The notes: generated by a model from the sequence alone, not told the origin. DNA of 64,000 nt from Rhizomucor pusillus (GCA_900175165.2 FWWN02000453.1:62001-126000); one strand, 5' to 3'; shown: positions 11,447-24,959, counted from the first letter of the stretch. Numbers and translations are program-made.

Positions 11447-13421
11447 TCTTTCAAGTCCTTGGAAACAAGACAACTCCTCGTATCACAATCTTATGATCGT
11501 GCAGACGACACCCCAACGCAACGTGGCAGCCCAAAAATCAAAAGCTTTTTGGCACGAAAAAAAAAATGCACACCTTCTTGCGAGGTTCAAGGTCCAGGAT
11601 ATTTTGATAAATTGTAATCCCAGGTTATGATGGTGCATCCAGCACACGTACCATCATTCGTAATTAGCGGTTGACAGGATAAAGGAGCAGATTGTACGGA
11701 AACATGAAGGTTCTCCGCTGTGGTGGACTTGTGGTACATTGTGGCATACATCCGAGGATGTTTGACTTTCTCCGGGCACCGTTGTTGACTGTTGATAATA
11801 GTTAATAGCATATTCAAACTCGAGCAATGAACAGAGACAGAGGACAAGTCGAATTCCGGTCAACTGAGCATCTTTAAACATACTACATACCTGTCATTAG
11901 CGCGTCCATTAGAATGACAGTGTGGATATGAAATATCTAAAAACTGCAGGAGGTGACGCAGAAGTGCTACGGAGATTGATTAAAAGATCGCTTCAGCGTG
12001 GAATGTAAAGATACTCTGTTCCGGATATCTACTTGCGTTTCGATAGCTCTGATTAAAAGGATTTCCGCAAACATCAGTTTGAAACATTTGAGACTACAAT
12101 TTTTGAACAGAGCATATGCTTAACCACGTACACATGTGAAGAGTTTGTGCGAGGATGTGTAATAAATAGACCAAATCTTACGATCACATACATATTTTCG
12201 TTCAATGATCACTGGTCATGTGTGATTTACGTGTATCGAGGCACGCAAACATACATACGTGGGTTTGCAATCGTAGAGTAGCGGCCGACCGTCATAAATA
12301 TCAAGTGTGGGATAAAGAGCAGTGTGCAGCGTTCCCAGGCATTTGGATAAATGGCGTCCGTACTGTATTTTCGGTGAGACACCCACTGCAAAGAAGGGGA
12401 CAGTGAAAATATACTTTGGACATCATCGCAGAGTATTCTAAAACTTTTAAGTACACCTCAGACGTTGCACCCGGCAATTCGTAACCGGAATAGCTTTTGC
12501 GGATTGAAATTCTATAGGCCAGATTGGTTACCTAGCCTTCGTCATGCAGCATCAAAAGAAAACTTGTGTAATATCTTCCTTCTGGCCCTAGCGCCGCCTC
12601 TAACACTCAATTTTGGCGGGAAACGCTGCATAGCACTTGCGATCCTTTTCTTTATGTGTAAGGATCGGTACTATGAAACTTTGCCAAGAGCAGCACAGCT
12701 TGCATCCAAAAAAATATGTAATGAGAGCAGCCATCGGTATCGTAACCAATTCGTCTGCTTCGCCGACGAATTGCTTGGCAAATCGACCTAGTCATCTGTG
12801 TAGGCATCTTCATATCACAACAATGTCAGCCACTTACAATATCTGTGCAGGCGGAGCAAGACAGCTCTGCTGATGGCATAATCATTGTAACAACGTGACC
12901 TGATCATTCATGGCAGTGCAATCAGGGGATTGCGTATATATTCGACTGTAAAGCATCCAAAATTTACGCTATTGAACAAGAGACAAACGCGAGGATCAAC
13001 GGATACACACCGCAGATGAGGTTACCCGGTTTAAACTTTACTCTGCTCATGTAATTAGATTCCTGGCAGTGAATAAGAATGTCCGCTTCTCGGAGGTGAG
13101 CTCCAAAGGATGCAGTCATGTGAAGCTCAAAATGCATGTACGCCGGCTTTACCAGGAATGGGCATGGAACCCCGCGCTCGCTGATCCCTTTGACCTGTCT
13201 CGAGGTGCGTGCCTGAAAATGCAGACGGTTACCATCAGTTAGGCAAAAGTATGCCAAAATATACGATGCCCGTTTTCCCACTAAGTGTCCTTTGCATGCT
13301 CGTGTGACGCTTCAGCACCCACCCAGTTTAGTCTCTTGAAACTCAATTATTTCCTGTACTCTTTTTCCCTTTTTATTGCCATCCCACCACCCCTTATTTT
13401 CTTCTTCCTTTACCTTGACTT
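11447..13421. other. Long divergent intergenic region between PacC and M16 protease genes
   Basis: Nearly 2 kb that serves as upstream region for both flanking genes. Open frames are short and unlike known proteins. Two copies of GCCAAG, the consensus for PacC binding, occur in opposite orientation at 12683-12688 and 12774-12779. The last 100 bases before the protease ATG are strongly pyrimidine-rich. Confidence 0.5.
12683..12779. promoter_or_regulatory. Inverted pair of GCCAAG sites (possible PacC sites)
   Basis: GCCAAG at 12683-12688 and its complement CTTGGC at 12774-12779. GCCAAG is the core recognised by PacC. A hexamer on either strand is expected about once per 2 kb by chance, so a pair within 100 bases is suggestive only. 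Confidence 0.2.
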
Positions 13422-16400
13422 ATGGTGGCACCGACTTTCCCCGAGTGGTCCACCTTCTCTTCTTACCAAGTCTACAACAAACCTCTGGAGCGCCCAGACA
13501 ATGACGATCGAGAGTACCGTCTAATACGTCTCGCGAACAAGCTCGAGGCACTCATCATTAGCGATCCAGACACAGATCGTGCTTCCGCTGCTCTTGATGT
13601 ACACGTTGGCAATCTAAGTGATCCGGTAACGGGAGCGATTTCAAAACTCTGTGGTACCATGCAGAAAAGATATACCTAATACGGACTGTTGAAAAGGACC
13701 ATTTGGAGGGTCTGGCTCATTTCTGCGAGCATTTATTATTTATGGGCACTGAAAAGTATCCAAAAGAAAACGACTATTACTCATATCTTTCCGAGCATTC
13801 CGGTGAGGAACAGTTTACGCATGCATTGCCTGCCAGTGCAAAATTAACACCTGCATATGTATGAAGGTTACGCCAATGCTTTCACGGCAATTGAAAATAC
13901 AAACTATTACTTTGAAGTGGGCCATCGATGGCTCGAAGGTGCTCTGGATCGATTCGCGCATTTCTTTATCGACCCGCTGTTTTCTGCCAGCTGTACCGAG
14001 CGAGAGCTGAGGGCCGTCGATTCCGGTAAATATTTGTATATGTAATGTCATTTCTGCACATCACGAGTAACCATTATGCAAAATTTGGATCCGCAGAGCA
14101 CAAAAAGAATCTCCAGTCCGATTGCTGGCGTATTGCTCAGGTCGAAAAGACACTAAGCAATCCGAACCATCCATGGAGACACTTTGAGACGGGCAACCTT
14201 GAAACTCTGATGGTGAATCCAAAACGCCTCGGACTTGATATTCGGCAGGAGCTCTTAAAATTTCACGAGACGTACTATTCTGCAAACATTATGAAACTAT
14301 GCGTGTTGGGAAAAGGTACAGCTTGTTGCGTTCAATCAGTTTAACAATGCACACGGTCTGACGGAATACCATGTGGCATGGTTTTATCCCAGAATCACTG
14401 GACCAGCTCACAGAATGGGTCGTGGAGAAATTCTCCCAGGTACCAAACAAGGATATTTCGGTGCCTACATACGAAGGACATCCGTTGACAACATCGGAAC
14501 TTATGGTCGGTAGCAGTGCAGCGTCATGCCGTAAACCATTGCTAAAATAAGATAGACACAAATTTTCGTAAAATCAGTGAAACGCAGTCGAACGCTCGAT
14601 ATCACTTTTCCTTTTCCCGATCAGAATCCTTACTTTGAGAGTCAGGTACGTAAACCACCTGATTATTTTTCTATTGCGGAAAACTAACCTTTTTGGAGTT
14701 TAGCCTGCTCATTATATCTCACATTTAATCGGGCATGAAGGACCTGGTTCAATTCTCTCATATCTGAAAAAGAAAGCATGGGCGACTTTTCTAAGCTCAG
14801 GAACTTGCTACGGTGGTCGCGGTTTCGGATTTTTCCATGTTACAGTGAATTTGACAGAGGAAGGTCTTCGTAAGTGCAGATTTGGTCGTTTGTCTTATCT
14901 GTCAACAACTCATTAGGATGCTTTTGTAGAGCGATACGAAGATGTAGTGGCTGTTGTATTTCAATATATTGAAATGATGAAGAAAGTGGGGGTCAAAAGG
15001 TGGATCTACGACGAAGTTCAATCGTTATCAGCTATCGAATTCAAGTTTTCCGAGAAATATCCGCCTTCCCAATACACATCCTGGCTTGCTCAGCAGATGC
15101 AAGAGAACTATCCGCCACAGTGGACCATTAGCGGTGCAAGCTTGCTACGTTCGTTTGATCCTGAACTCATCGAGCAACATCTATCTCTCTTGCGTCCAGA
15201 CAATTTCCGTTTAACACTTGCAAGTCAAGATTTTCCTTTCGGCATCAAATGTGATAAGATAGAGCGTTGGTACAATACAGAATACCAGGTTAGGCCTGTC
15301 AGTGAGAAATTGTCAAAGGTAATGCACTCTTCGTGCCTGTTAAATATGCAAGAATTAATGCCTAGGACACATAGATGTTAAATACGACAATACTGAACGA
15401 TGCGTTACATCTCCCGTCTCCCAACGAATTCATCCCTGTCAATCTCGACGTTGCAAAGTATCCTGTTGCAGAGAAACAAAAGAGTCCAAATTTGATTCAG
15501 GAAACGCCCATGCTTCGTCTGTGGCACAAACAGGATGATACGTTCTGGGTACCAAAAACCAATGTGTGGATACTGTTCAGGAATCCATTGACATATGCTA
15601 CACCCAGGAATGCGGCTATGACTGCGTAAGTCCACGATATCATTGTAATGATTTGGATCTCACAGATAGTCTCTGTTAGACTGTACATCTATCTACTGGA
15701 GGATTCGCTCACAGAATACTCGTACAATGCAGAAGTCGCTGGTTTGTCTTATCATTTTATTAACGATCCAGATGGTATCGAGGTTAGTATATATAATGTT
15801 ACTAATGTATATCGTTGGCTAAAGGGAAAACACCGTTTCCATAGCTTGATGTGGGAGGTTACAGCGACAAGTTGCCGTTACTCTTGGAAAAAGTAGTTGA
15901 GAGAATGAAAAATGTCCAAATCGATGGAGAACGCTTCAAAGTGATCAAGGACCAGGTACAATGAATATATCTAGCGTTTAAGGTATCAAACAATCAACAT
16001 ACTAAACAACTGCTTGTAGTTGCAAACCAATTATCACAACTTTTTCATGGAACCACCATTCCAGCACGCATCTTACTATCTAGAATATGCTGTGCGAGAG
16101 AAAATGTGGAAATGTGACGATTTGCTTCAAGAACTTGATGATATAACATTACAGGAATTAGAGTCATTCTATCCGACCATCCTATCTCATCTTCACATTG
16201 AAGGGTTGGTCCACGGTAACCTTGACCAAGACAGCGCTGTCGCAATATTCAGCAATATTCAAGATATCCTACGCGCACGTCCGCTAATGCCAAGCCAGTT
16301 CATCAGTTCTCGCGCCTTGAATTTGCCACCTGGACATTCCTACGTATACCAGTTACCTGTGCGGGATCCAGACGACGTAAATTCTGCCATCGAATATTAC

Positions 16401-17387
16401 TGTCAAGTATGCGAAATTACCGATATAGCTCTTCGTGCACGCTTGAGTCTCGTCGCACAGATAGCTCAAGAACCATGCTTCAATCAGCTGCGGACACGAG
16501 AACAGCTCGGCTACCTGGTATTCAGCGGGATCAGAAGACAAGTAGGCACGCTTGGATTGCGCTTCATCATTCAGAGCGAACGGGATACTATCTATTTGGA
16601 GAACAGAGTAGAAATATTCCTCGACACTCTGCGAAATATCATTATCAATATGACACCCTCGGAGTATCAAGCTCAGGTCGACTCGCTGATTGCCGAAAAA
16701 CGGGAGAAGTTTCAAAATATGGGCCAAGAAGGTGCAAAATACTGGGAGGATATTGATTGCGGTTACTACGAGTTTGACGATGTGGAAAAAGATGTCAAAG
16801 AGCTGCATACCATCGAAAAGGCTTCCCTTTTGGAATTCTTTGACAAGTACATCCGTCCATCATCGCCTCACTTCCGCAAACTGTCCGTACACATGCAATC
16901 GCAGAAAGCCTCTGTGCAGACAAGCAAGCCCAAGGTCACCATAGAATCTTTGCACACCTGTCTCCAAGCTAGCATGGCTCAGCGACCTGTCAGCCTTGAG
17001 CAACTCAGAAAAGCAGTGTCAACCGATATCAACGCCGGTCTACCAACGGAAACGGTTTTGCAAAAGTTGCTAGTGGATGAACTCAAGGCAAAGGAAGAAG
17101 ATGTTGAGAAAGTAATGGCAAAACTCACGCGCGAAGCGGGAGGCCCGTTTCTGGTGGTAGACTCTATAGATGAAGCCGAAAAGTTGTCGCTTTCGAACGG
17201 CCACAGCAACGGTGTCTCAAATCAAGACGGTCAACAGCACAGCAACGGCTTGCACAGCCATGACGGTGCAAATAACCACACAAAATTACCGAGAAACAAC
17301 ATTGTAGTAACAGACCTGGTTACCTTCAAGAATCAAATGACGCTCTCTCCGGCCGCGATTCCATTCTTCCTTTTCTCTCGTATTTAA
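13422..17387 (+). CDS. Insulin-degrading-enzyme family M16 zinc metalloprotease
   Basis: Large inverzincin peptidase (insulysin, yeast Ste23/Axl1 relatives) that degrades short peptides. About ten exons; the first junction is clear: DP at 13625, a 71-nt intron, then [18 protein letters not shown] from 13697. HFCEH is the inverted HxxEH zinc and catalytic motif, and the distal Glu lies in the downstream [14 protein letters not shown]...[14 protein letters not shown] region. Later exons carry [17 protein letters not shown], the RFIIQSE and [14 protein letters not shown] segments of the C-terminal half, and [13 protein letters not shown], all characteristic of full-length IDE. The last exon (16020-17387) is long, and contains a Ser/Asn/His-rich insertion before the conserved tail ([11 protein letters not shown]). 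Length is about 1,100 residues, somewhat longer than Ste23 because of that insertion. No signal peptide is seen; cytosolic or peroxisomal location is typical of the family. Confidence 0.93.
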
Positions 17388-17581
17388 CACTCAAGCTTCA
17401 TAGAGCAATGTAATCGGTTTCTTCAATGTATGAAGGCAGTCTGATTTTCTCACAGCAATCGATGCGTCTCTTGTTTCTATATTCTCTGTAATTTTTTGCT
17501 TTTCAAATGCACTTTGGTCTATAAATCTTATCAACACGCCTCTGATCTTTGATTTTATTTGACATAAAGGTGGCTAGAGGA

Positions 17582-19107
17582 TCAACGATAGTAATGAGTC
17601 TCACTCGGTACGCGGCCCCTGATGCGGTCAGGCTCTGTGTCTTCCACGTAAACATGTGTCCAGAATTCTTCCATAGGCGGCTCTGGAGACTCTGCAGCTT
17701 CCTTCTCTGCTGCCGTGACGGTCTTGCGAACTTCCTTGTCGATAGCTTTGAGGTCTTGCTCCGAAAGTATATTGTTATCGAGAATAATTTGTTTGAGGCC
17801 AGTAATCGGATCAGAAGTGGAACGCATGTGCTGGATTTCCTCGCGGGAACGGTATGTAGTGCCAGGGTCGGACATGGAGTGTCCTCCGTATCTAGGCAAA
17901 GGCGATTGAGTTTAGTTAGGTTACGAATATTTGTTCAATTGATAGATGGCATACCTATACGTGGTGACTTCCATGACGATAGGTCCTTTGCCGGAAAGCG
18001 CCCATTCCTTAGCCCACTGGCAGCCTCGATAGACAGCGAGGACGTCCATTCCATTCACCAAGATACCTACATATATTATTAAACATTCAAATAACGAGAA
18101 GTAGAGTTAAACAAGGTAACGAACCAGGAATATAATCGCCTCGAGTGTAGTATTTCGTAGACGCTGATGCTCGCTCATCAGAAGTACCCATACCGTACTT
18201 GTTGTTTTCGCAGACAAATATGCAAGGCAATTTCCACAAGGCAGCCATGTTGTACGCCTCAAAAACCTGACCTTGATTGGCTGCACCGTCTCCGTACAAA
18301 TCAAAAGTAACAGCCGGAATATCCAGGTATTTTTGAGTGAATGCAAGTCCTGCTCCCAAAGGCACCTATTTTTCATGCATGTGTTGAATGCGCTGCACAT
18401 AGTTTGACGGCATTTTCTGCAAAGTCAACCAACATACCTGCGCTCCAACAATACCGTGACCACCGAAAAAGGATGGCGAGAACATGTGCATAGATCCACC
18501 TTTGCCTCTGCATATACCATCCCTTCGACCCATCAATTCTGCAAAGATACTCTTGAGGGAAGCACCCCGGATGTACGTATTGCCGTGACAGCGGTATGCG
18601 GTAATAACATTGTCTTGGTGTGTCAACGCAGCCTCCATGCCGACGGCGACAGCTTCCTGCATAGTCCGAATAATTTAGCATGCATCGTCCCCAACACTTT
18701 TCAAATAGCCTGCAACAGACCTGTCCAGTGCTCAAGTGGCAGAAACCTCGAATCAGCTTCGATTTGTACGCATTATCAGCTGTCAGTTCCATCCATCTCA
18801 CAGTCGACATTTTCGTGTACATGTCAATCAATTCTTCCTTTGAGATGTCTATTGAAAAATCTGGCTTGTGGTCGACCTTGTACATTTCAAAGGAGCTTTC
18901 CGGAAGCTTTATAGTGATCTTCTCAGCATTATCTTTAAACGCACTCGGCATAGCAAGCGGTTGCAAGGTGCTGCTTGAAAATAGTCGCTGTCGTTATTGC
19001 GCAAATATTAAGCAAACTGTGCTCCATGCCTGCGACAGGAAAGTGGAACCTACGGCATGTGGATGAAGGGTTTTGATATTGTTTAAAGCAGGTCGTAGGC
19101 GCAGCAT
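17582..19107 (-). CDS. PDA1: Pyruvate dehydrogenase E1 component subunit alpha, mitochondrial
   Basis: Thiamine-diphosphate-dependent subunit of the pyruvate dehydrogenase complex, converting pyruvate to acetyl-CoA in the mitochondrial matrix. Six exons on the minus strand, all junctions phase-consistent: 19054-19107, 18721-18987, 18438-18656, 18125-18365, 17955-18066, 17582-17891; 1203 nt, 400 aa. Exon 1 plus the start of exon 2 give a basic mitochondrial presequence ending in ARLFSSS, a typical cleavage context. Visible motifs: [34 protein letters not shown] (here [11 protein letters not shown]), the ThDP-binding [20 protein letters not shown], and the phosphorylation loop [18 protein letters not shown], which retains the serines that PDH kinase modifies in this family. 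The C-terminus is of normal length. It converges with the M16 protease gene, about 200 bases apart. Confidence 0.97.
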
Positions 19108-21033
19108 CTGTAGAGTTTGGAAAGAAAACTAATGTTTTATATGTCAAACAACATAACCTTCTTATATTTACTTCTAGGTTTTGGCTTGATGTCATATTGA
19201 TGATGATATCGCGATTGCTGCTGCTCATCACTTTGCTCTGGTGTTATCCACACCATGCACCCCAATGGAAACATGGTCGGTCTAAATGCTCACAGAGTAT
19301 AAACATGCTAGTATAGAACATGCAGTATGCAGCAGCATATCTTTTTTTCTCTCTCACTCTCTTTTGGCCGCTGTTTATGACAGCATCAATCTCAGATTGA
19401 CATTATGGTAAGGATAAACCTTGCCGCCACGCTGTTAATGCGCAAAATCCGCGACATGCTTTATACATTTATTCTGCTTCTGTTACTCTATTTCATGTAG
19501 GGAAAATAGGCAAAAGTCGCTAGTTTTTATCGGGAAGAGTCGGGGAAAATGAAACCAGATCAATTGCGAAAGCGTTTAGTCTAGTTCCCTGGTCGACGCG
19601 CAGTCCACGCTTGGCCATGTCCCTGATCGCGTCAATGTTTTCGAAGGGAAAATAGGTCAATAGTTATACCTTGCTTCATAGATCGCTGGACATGATATGC
19701 CAAAAGATGAGGAGGAGCTATTATCTTCAGATAAAACTTTTATCCATAGAGCCTGGTACATTTGCGCTTTCCGCACGAACTTGGGCTGCTCGGATATGCG
19801 GTTGTAACTTTGCAGATGCATGCAAAGCGCTACTTAAAAATACCATCAGCATGCCACCAGAGTAATGCCGCGAGACGATGACATAGTTCCAACAGAATAG
19901 AGAAAGCAACTACATACCATTAGCAGAGGAGGCTTCTTCTGGAACACAAATTTCATCTATCGTGGGGTGCCTCGGCGTGTCTACATGTTTGTGACAATAA
20001 TATTCTTACTCTCATCAGCAACGTTTTTGCAAAGACACGTCCGGAAGGGAAACATGGTGTAGGAGCGATTTTGTCATAGTCATTCAAATTCCTTTGAAGA
20101 GGACGCGTCTTCTGCAGATTATCCTTTTTATATTGCCATAGTGTATCACGACACCTAGATAATGATTTGAATGCTGAAATAGATTGTACAATATCGTAAT
20201 TTGATATTGAACAAGTTCCTTCTTGGATGGTATGATGCTAAGGGTTATTGCGTACGCATTCAAGTAGCATTTGGTCATGCAGCAATAAGTCTACAAATGA
20301 GCAAAGATATCTAAACGCAGACCATTCAAAACTCATGTATCAATTCTGCGATTCTTTTCGAATACAATGTTAGAGTTCCCGCATTACAACGGATAACGCG
20401 TTATAGCAAATAGACATATTCTACTTCTATTATTTTCCTATTAAAATGGAGGTTGAGCCTTTATATGCTTACTTTTTGAGAATAATGTTTTTGTCCAATT
20501 TATATGTATCTTGCAAAGCAGGCTCTACCGATCGAGTTTTTAAAAGTCATTGCGTTATGAAATTTTCTAATTGATCTATTACTTTTTCAGTCATATACTT
20601 CTTCCATTAACATATTTTTCATTACTTTCTTTTCCTCTTTTTTTCATTTTCATTGCAAGAAAGATGATCATGATCGAAAGCACTGGTGGAGCCCTCTGAA
20701 TAAACCAAGCTCCGAAAATTTGCAGACGTGCAGCACAGCGATTCTCCACGCGAGTTTGGTTTCTGCTGTTGAACGCCATTGCCAAACTTTCTGCGTACCT
20801 GCAACGACGGAACCAACGAATCGCTTGATAAAACAGCAACCTATAAACTCTCAGCTACATACGATAGACCTTTGTTCAACGGGTCAATTGCAAAGTACAC
20901 ATTTGAGATCGCAAACGAACAGCTGCAAAGGACAAAGTAATGCAAGGCCTTCAATGAGATCAAGCTCTAGATGTCTAATAACACAACAGGCAATCTTTGC
21001 GATCAACCTCAGTCGTAAGCTTTCCCACTGAAT
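19108..21033. other. Intergenic region between PDA1 and bromodomain gene
   Basis: Almost 2 kb of AT-rich sequence upstream of two divergently transcribed genes. No open frame resembles a known family and I saw no tRNA-like clover-leaf signature. Confidence 0.5.
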
Positions 21034-24000
21034 ATGGACGGAAGACCAAAGCGCCAAAGCGCGGCAGACAAGGATTACAGAGAACGTAAAAGATTAAGAA
21101 AGGACGTGGAGGTATGCAGTTAAAAGAGAAAAAGAAAATACGCATTCAAATCTAATGCCACGAATTTATACAAGACCTCAGATAAAGCCGCAAAGGCCTC
21201 AGAAAATAACAATGAGTTAGCCTTATGCAAACAGCTGTACAAGGATATCAAGGATACTAGAGATCCAGATGAGTGCGTGTCCCATCAACTGCTAAGCAAT
21301 GGAAACCTAATTCTGACACCTATCTGCCTTCTTGTAGTGAAAGCCGGCTTTTGAGTTCCTTCTTTGCTCAGCTACCATCAAAGAGACAATATCCTGACTA
21401 TTACGACATCATCAAACAGCCCATTGCACTTTCGACCATCAAGGTTGTAAATCATATAAACGCTCCAGTCCAGTAACAAGCGACTAATGCAAGCTATCCA
21501 GTCTAAAATAGATCACAATGAATACTCTACGCTGGCAGATATGAAGGCCGACATTGAACTTATGGTGTCGAATGCAAAGAAGTATAACATGAAGGATTCA
21601 CTGGTGTATCAGGATGCCGTCAAGATTCAGGTATGGATATCTTTCTAAGCAACTTTTTTTTCAGATTCTAAGAGTATCATAGAAATTGTCCAAAGCCTGG
21701 AAACCTGACGGAACCCACAAAGGTACAACAGATGCAAAAAATAGAGAATCTTCAGCATCTGTGTCGCCTTCTGAGAAGAAAGGCAAGAACGTATTGAAAC
21801 TTCCGGGCGGGGCATTTGGTGCGAACGCAAAGACTACTCCTCCTCCTCCTCCTCCGCAGCAGCAGCAACAACAACAACAGCCAGCCCAGGAATCCAAAGT
21901 TAAAGCCATTCGACTCAAAGCTGTCGAGAAACAGAACAAAAAGGGTAAAAGTGTGGAAGAGTACGGCTGTGATATACCAGATCCTGACAAAGCTTTAGGT
22001 CTCCAAAATGTCATGGATGCAATTTGCAACAAGGAAACAAAGAAAGCCATTGAGCTTTTAGAATCGGACGATACTATTGATCCCAACGGTTTGGTGGAAG
22101 TTGAAATGTTCAACGACAAATTCAAGTGGGGACCGCTCCATGCGGCTGCTTACTATGGCGACACTAAAGTTATCCATACCTTGATGAAACGAGGCGCCGA
22201 TATTGAACTGAATGATACTTGGTATTCTGGCACTCCACTGAGCTGGGCTGCTTTTGGTGGTCAGTTGATGGACAGTATAGAATCATATGCTGTCTGCAAG
22301 ATACTAACTGGTCTGTAGAGCACGACAAGGTGGCGCGCATACTGATAGAGCAATACAACGCCGACAGGGATGCCCGAAATAAAGAAGGACAAGTACCATT
22401 CGATCTTGTATCTGCTCCAGACGATCCTCGCTGGGTTGGTGTTCTCAAAGGTCCATTCCCGGTGAGTGGTAATTTGAAAGGACATGCGTCAAAATGCTTT
22501 TATTGACTCTAAATTTTGGTAACATAAAATAGCCTAAAGCTAAGCCTAGCCCTGATCAGCAAGAACAAAAACGATTGGTGACAAGTGTATCCATTCCTGC
22601 TAGCAGAAAGGCAGAAGAGCTCGGTGATACTCCCGAGTTACCAAAGAAGAAACGGGGACGACCTCCAAAAGCTGAGAAAGAAACTCTCGAAGCGTTGAAC
22701 CGCCCTGTCAACGAAGTGGATTTGGCCGAGTTTGATCAGGTTGCATATATGAAAGAGCTTTTCCATGCAATCCGTGTCCACACAGACAACACGTAAGATA
22801 ATACAAAAAGTTCAATTGTAATGTGTATACTTACAGTCTGCGTAGTGGCCGTCTGTATTCTGAAATATTCGAGGAATTGCCAGACAGGGAGGAATACCCA
22901 GACTATTACAAAACTATCAAAAAACCATTGTCTCTTGGCGTTATCGAGGTTTGTCCGAATTTTAAGATTAAAAGACTGTCCATGGGCTTAGAGTTGTACA
23001 ATATAGGACAATATGATCAACAGACGTTATCCAACCTTGGGCGATTGGTTCAACGACATGAAACTTATGTTTGACAATGCGATGGAATACAACGAGCCAG
23101 GTTCACGTGTTTACAAAGATGCAAAATTGCTTTTGGTATGGCTGGAACCTGGAAGCACGTTGAAACTTTTGCGATTGACTGTATTCGTTTGCAGCGTTTG
23201 TTATATCGGCTGAAAGACAGAAATCTAGCCAGAGAAGGTGTCCCAGAATCCCAAGAACCCGAAGTAATGCAGTTATCTCTAGCAGATAGGCCTTACGATA
23301 CGGATGAAAAACGTAAACCGAAGCGGCCACCTCCAAGACCTAAACCGCAGACTGGGGAGACGGTGGTCGATATCACTTCTACGCCAGCAACTGTGCCGCA
23401 GACTGCTATGCGACCAAACTATGGCATGCCGCCTGCTCCAATTATCCCTCCAAGCACTCACCCTATAATTCTTCAAGGATTCATGCAGCCCCAAGCTTTC
23501 CCTAACCATGATTATTCGGTACCAGAAAACCTGTTGAACGAAACCATCGTACATGGTCCACAAGCGAACGGAAATGCGCAACAAGTAATAACAGCGTCTC
23601 CTGCCTTCTTTGAAGAGTTCAATGTGGATCTCAGACAATGTAAGCGGAGACAATTTTGAGATAAGAGGGATAGGAACAGAAATTAACTAAGGTCACTGTG
23701 TAGTACGACCACTTTGTGGAATACGCCTTGAATCCATCGGAAATGGAGAAAAGATGACGCTTGGAGGAGACTTGATTGGTCACAGCTTTTCAGTTGCCAG
23801 CAACGTAGAGACGATAAAAATTATGCCGATACTCAAGGATGTATTGCGATCAGAGTCCAGGCGACTTTCTGTAGTCGTACTTCAAAATAACACGAAACTC
23901 AACATGGCCGAAGGTGACTTGGAATCAGCAGAAAACCCACCTTGCTGGATATCGGGTCCTTTGATGCGAGGACTCAACACCTTCAAGATCACTATATCTG

Positions 24001-24086
24001 CGAACTTAACCAAATCAGATATGCCTATGGGTGCTATACCGGATTACAAAACGCAGGTGTATTTCTTATTTATTTCACGGCCTTAA
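21034..24086 (+). CDS. Double-bromodomain, ankyrin and AT-hook protein, RSC4-like
   Basis: Probable chromatin-remodelling subunit that reads acetylated histones. About ten exons. Order of domains: basic N-terminus (MDGRPKRQSAADKDYRERKR); bromodomain 1 (YPDYYDIIKQPIALSTIK ... MVSNAKKYN, keeping the acetyl-lysine Asn); a Pro/Gln-rich linker; an ankyrin pair (WGPLHAAAYYGDTKVIHTLMKRGADIE, GTPLSWAAFGG, then DKVARILIEQYNADRDARNKEG); an AT-hook (KKKRGRPPK); bromodomain 2 (EEYPDYYKTIKKPLSLGVIE ... MFDNAMEYN); a Pro-rich region; and a C-terminal beta-rich domain (GEKMTLGGDLIGHSFSV ... LNTFKITISAN ... QVYFLFISRP) like the tail of fungal Rsc4 homologues. I end the protein at 24086 because QVYFLFISRP reads as that domain's natural end. 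The bromodomain pair and tail point to RSC4; the ankyrin insertion is unusual for the yeast protein. Confidence 0.85.
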
Positions 24087-24132
24087 TAGTATCACAGCAG
24101 AGTTGTTATTGTAGACAATTATGCATATAGCT

Positions 24133-24959
24133 TTATCGATCAAATGGATGCTTTGATGTCTCCAGACTTTGCATATACTCTGTATCCCCGATTCGTCTTA
24201 GGAATGTTTCGCGCCTCGCACTCTGTTCGGGAAGATTGGGAGATGGTGGTTTGGATGGTGTATGTACTCCACTGCTATCGTGACTTGGGGACTGTTGCCT
24301 GGATGTGCTGACAAGCCTATTGATCTGGCCACTAGCCAGACTGTGGCGTTTTGGCCGTCTTCTCAGGGACGTTTGTCCGGCCATAAGATCCCGAAATCCA
24401 GTAGACAAGCTGGCATTCTGTATGTGCTGCAGACGCAAGGATGCTGGTTTCCTATTATGTAAAGGGTATAGATCGAGTGGCAGTGTTCTGCGGTCCTCAT
24501 GCGGGAGGGAATAGCTAAGAGTCGTGGGTAGCGGGATATAGAGATCTTTGGTGACCACTGGGCACTCCAACACGGGAGCATGCAGGCCTTGAAAATGATT
24601 TTCAGAGCTGGTAGTTCCCAAACAGTCAGTTGGACAATGCGACAAAGATATCTTGTCATGCTTTGTAATCCTTACAACTATCAACCAATTCAGCAATCAC
24701 TGAAATACTGGTCCATTTTATGTCTTTTGAAATATCTTGCCTTTCTTCTGGTCGTCGATTTATTCCGATTTGCTTGGGATGGAGCTATACTTGCAGAATA
24801 TGTTTCTGTTTCTGGAGCAACATTGTCCAAATCTTCGAATGTTTGTTCCAGAGTTCTGGTTTCAGCCAGCACTCTTTCGCCATTGCCATTATACTCTTGG
24901 TTATTGCCACTGCCAGAAGCAGATGATATAAGGTGCTCGTCTGGTTCATGTATAGACAT
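24133..24959 (-). CDS. Hypothetical basic, Ser-rich protein
   Basis: Two frames appear to form one gene on the minus strand: an N-terminal exon (MSIHEPDEHLIS... to MDQYFS, 24959 down to about 24695) and a larger exon down to 24133. A short intron around 24660-24695 is likely but its exact borders are unresolved. I do not recognise the family. The first part is acidic with a TLEQTFEDLDNVAPETE stretch and then basic (TTRRKARYFKRHK). The second part has Leu/Pro-rich sequence, LSTGFRDLMAGQTSLRRRPKR, many Ser/Pro pairs (QQSPSHDSSG, TPSKPPSPNLPEQS), and a basic end (ARRETFLRRIG). The SP/TP sites and basic patches suggest a disordered, possibly phosphorylated nuclear protein. It converges with the bromodomain gene: stops 46 bases apart. 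Confidence 0.5.

Noticed and set aside
12964..13281. Minus-strand frame of about 105 codons upstream of the M16 protease
   Set aside because: It looks somewhat protein-like, but I could match it to no family and found no exon partners; not strong enough to call a gene.
24087..24310. Extension of the bromodomain gene by another exon (IVDNYAYSFIDQM...)
   Set aside because: Possible by splicing at 24066-24068, but the unspliced frame ends QVYFLFISRP, a natural end for the Rsc4-like domain, and the extension would overlap the coding region of the opposite-strand gene.
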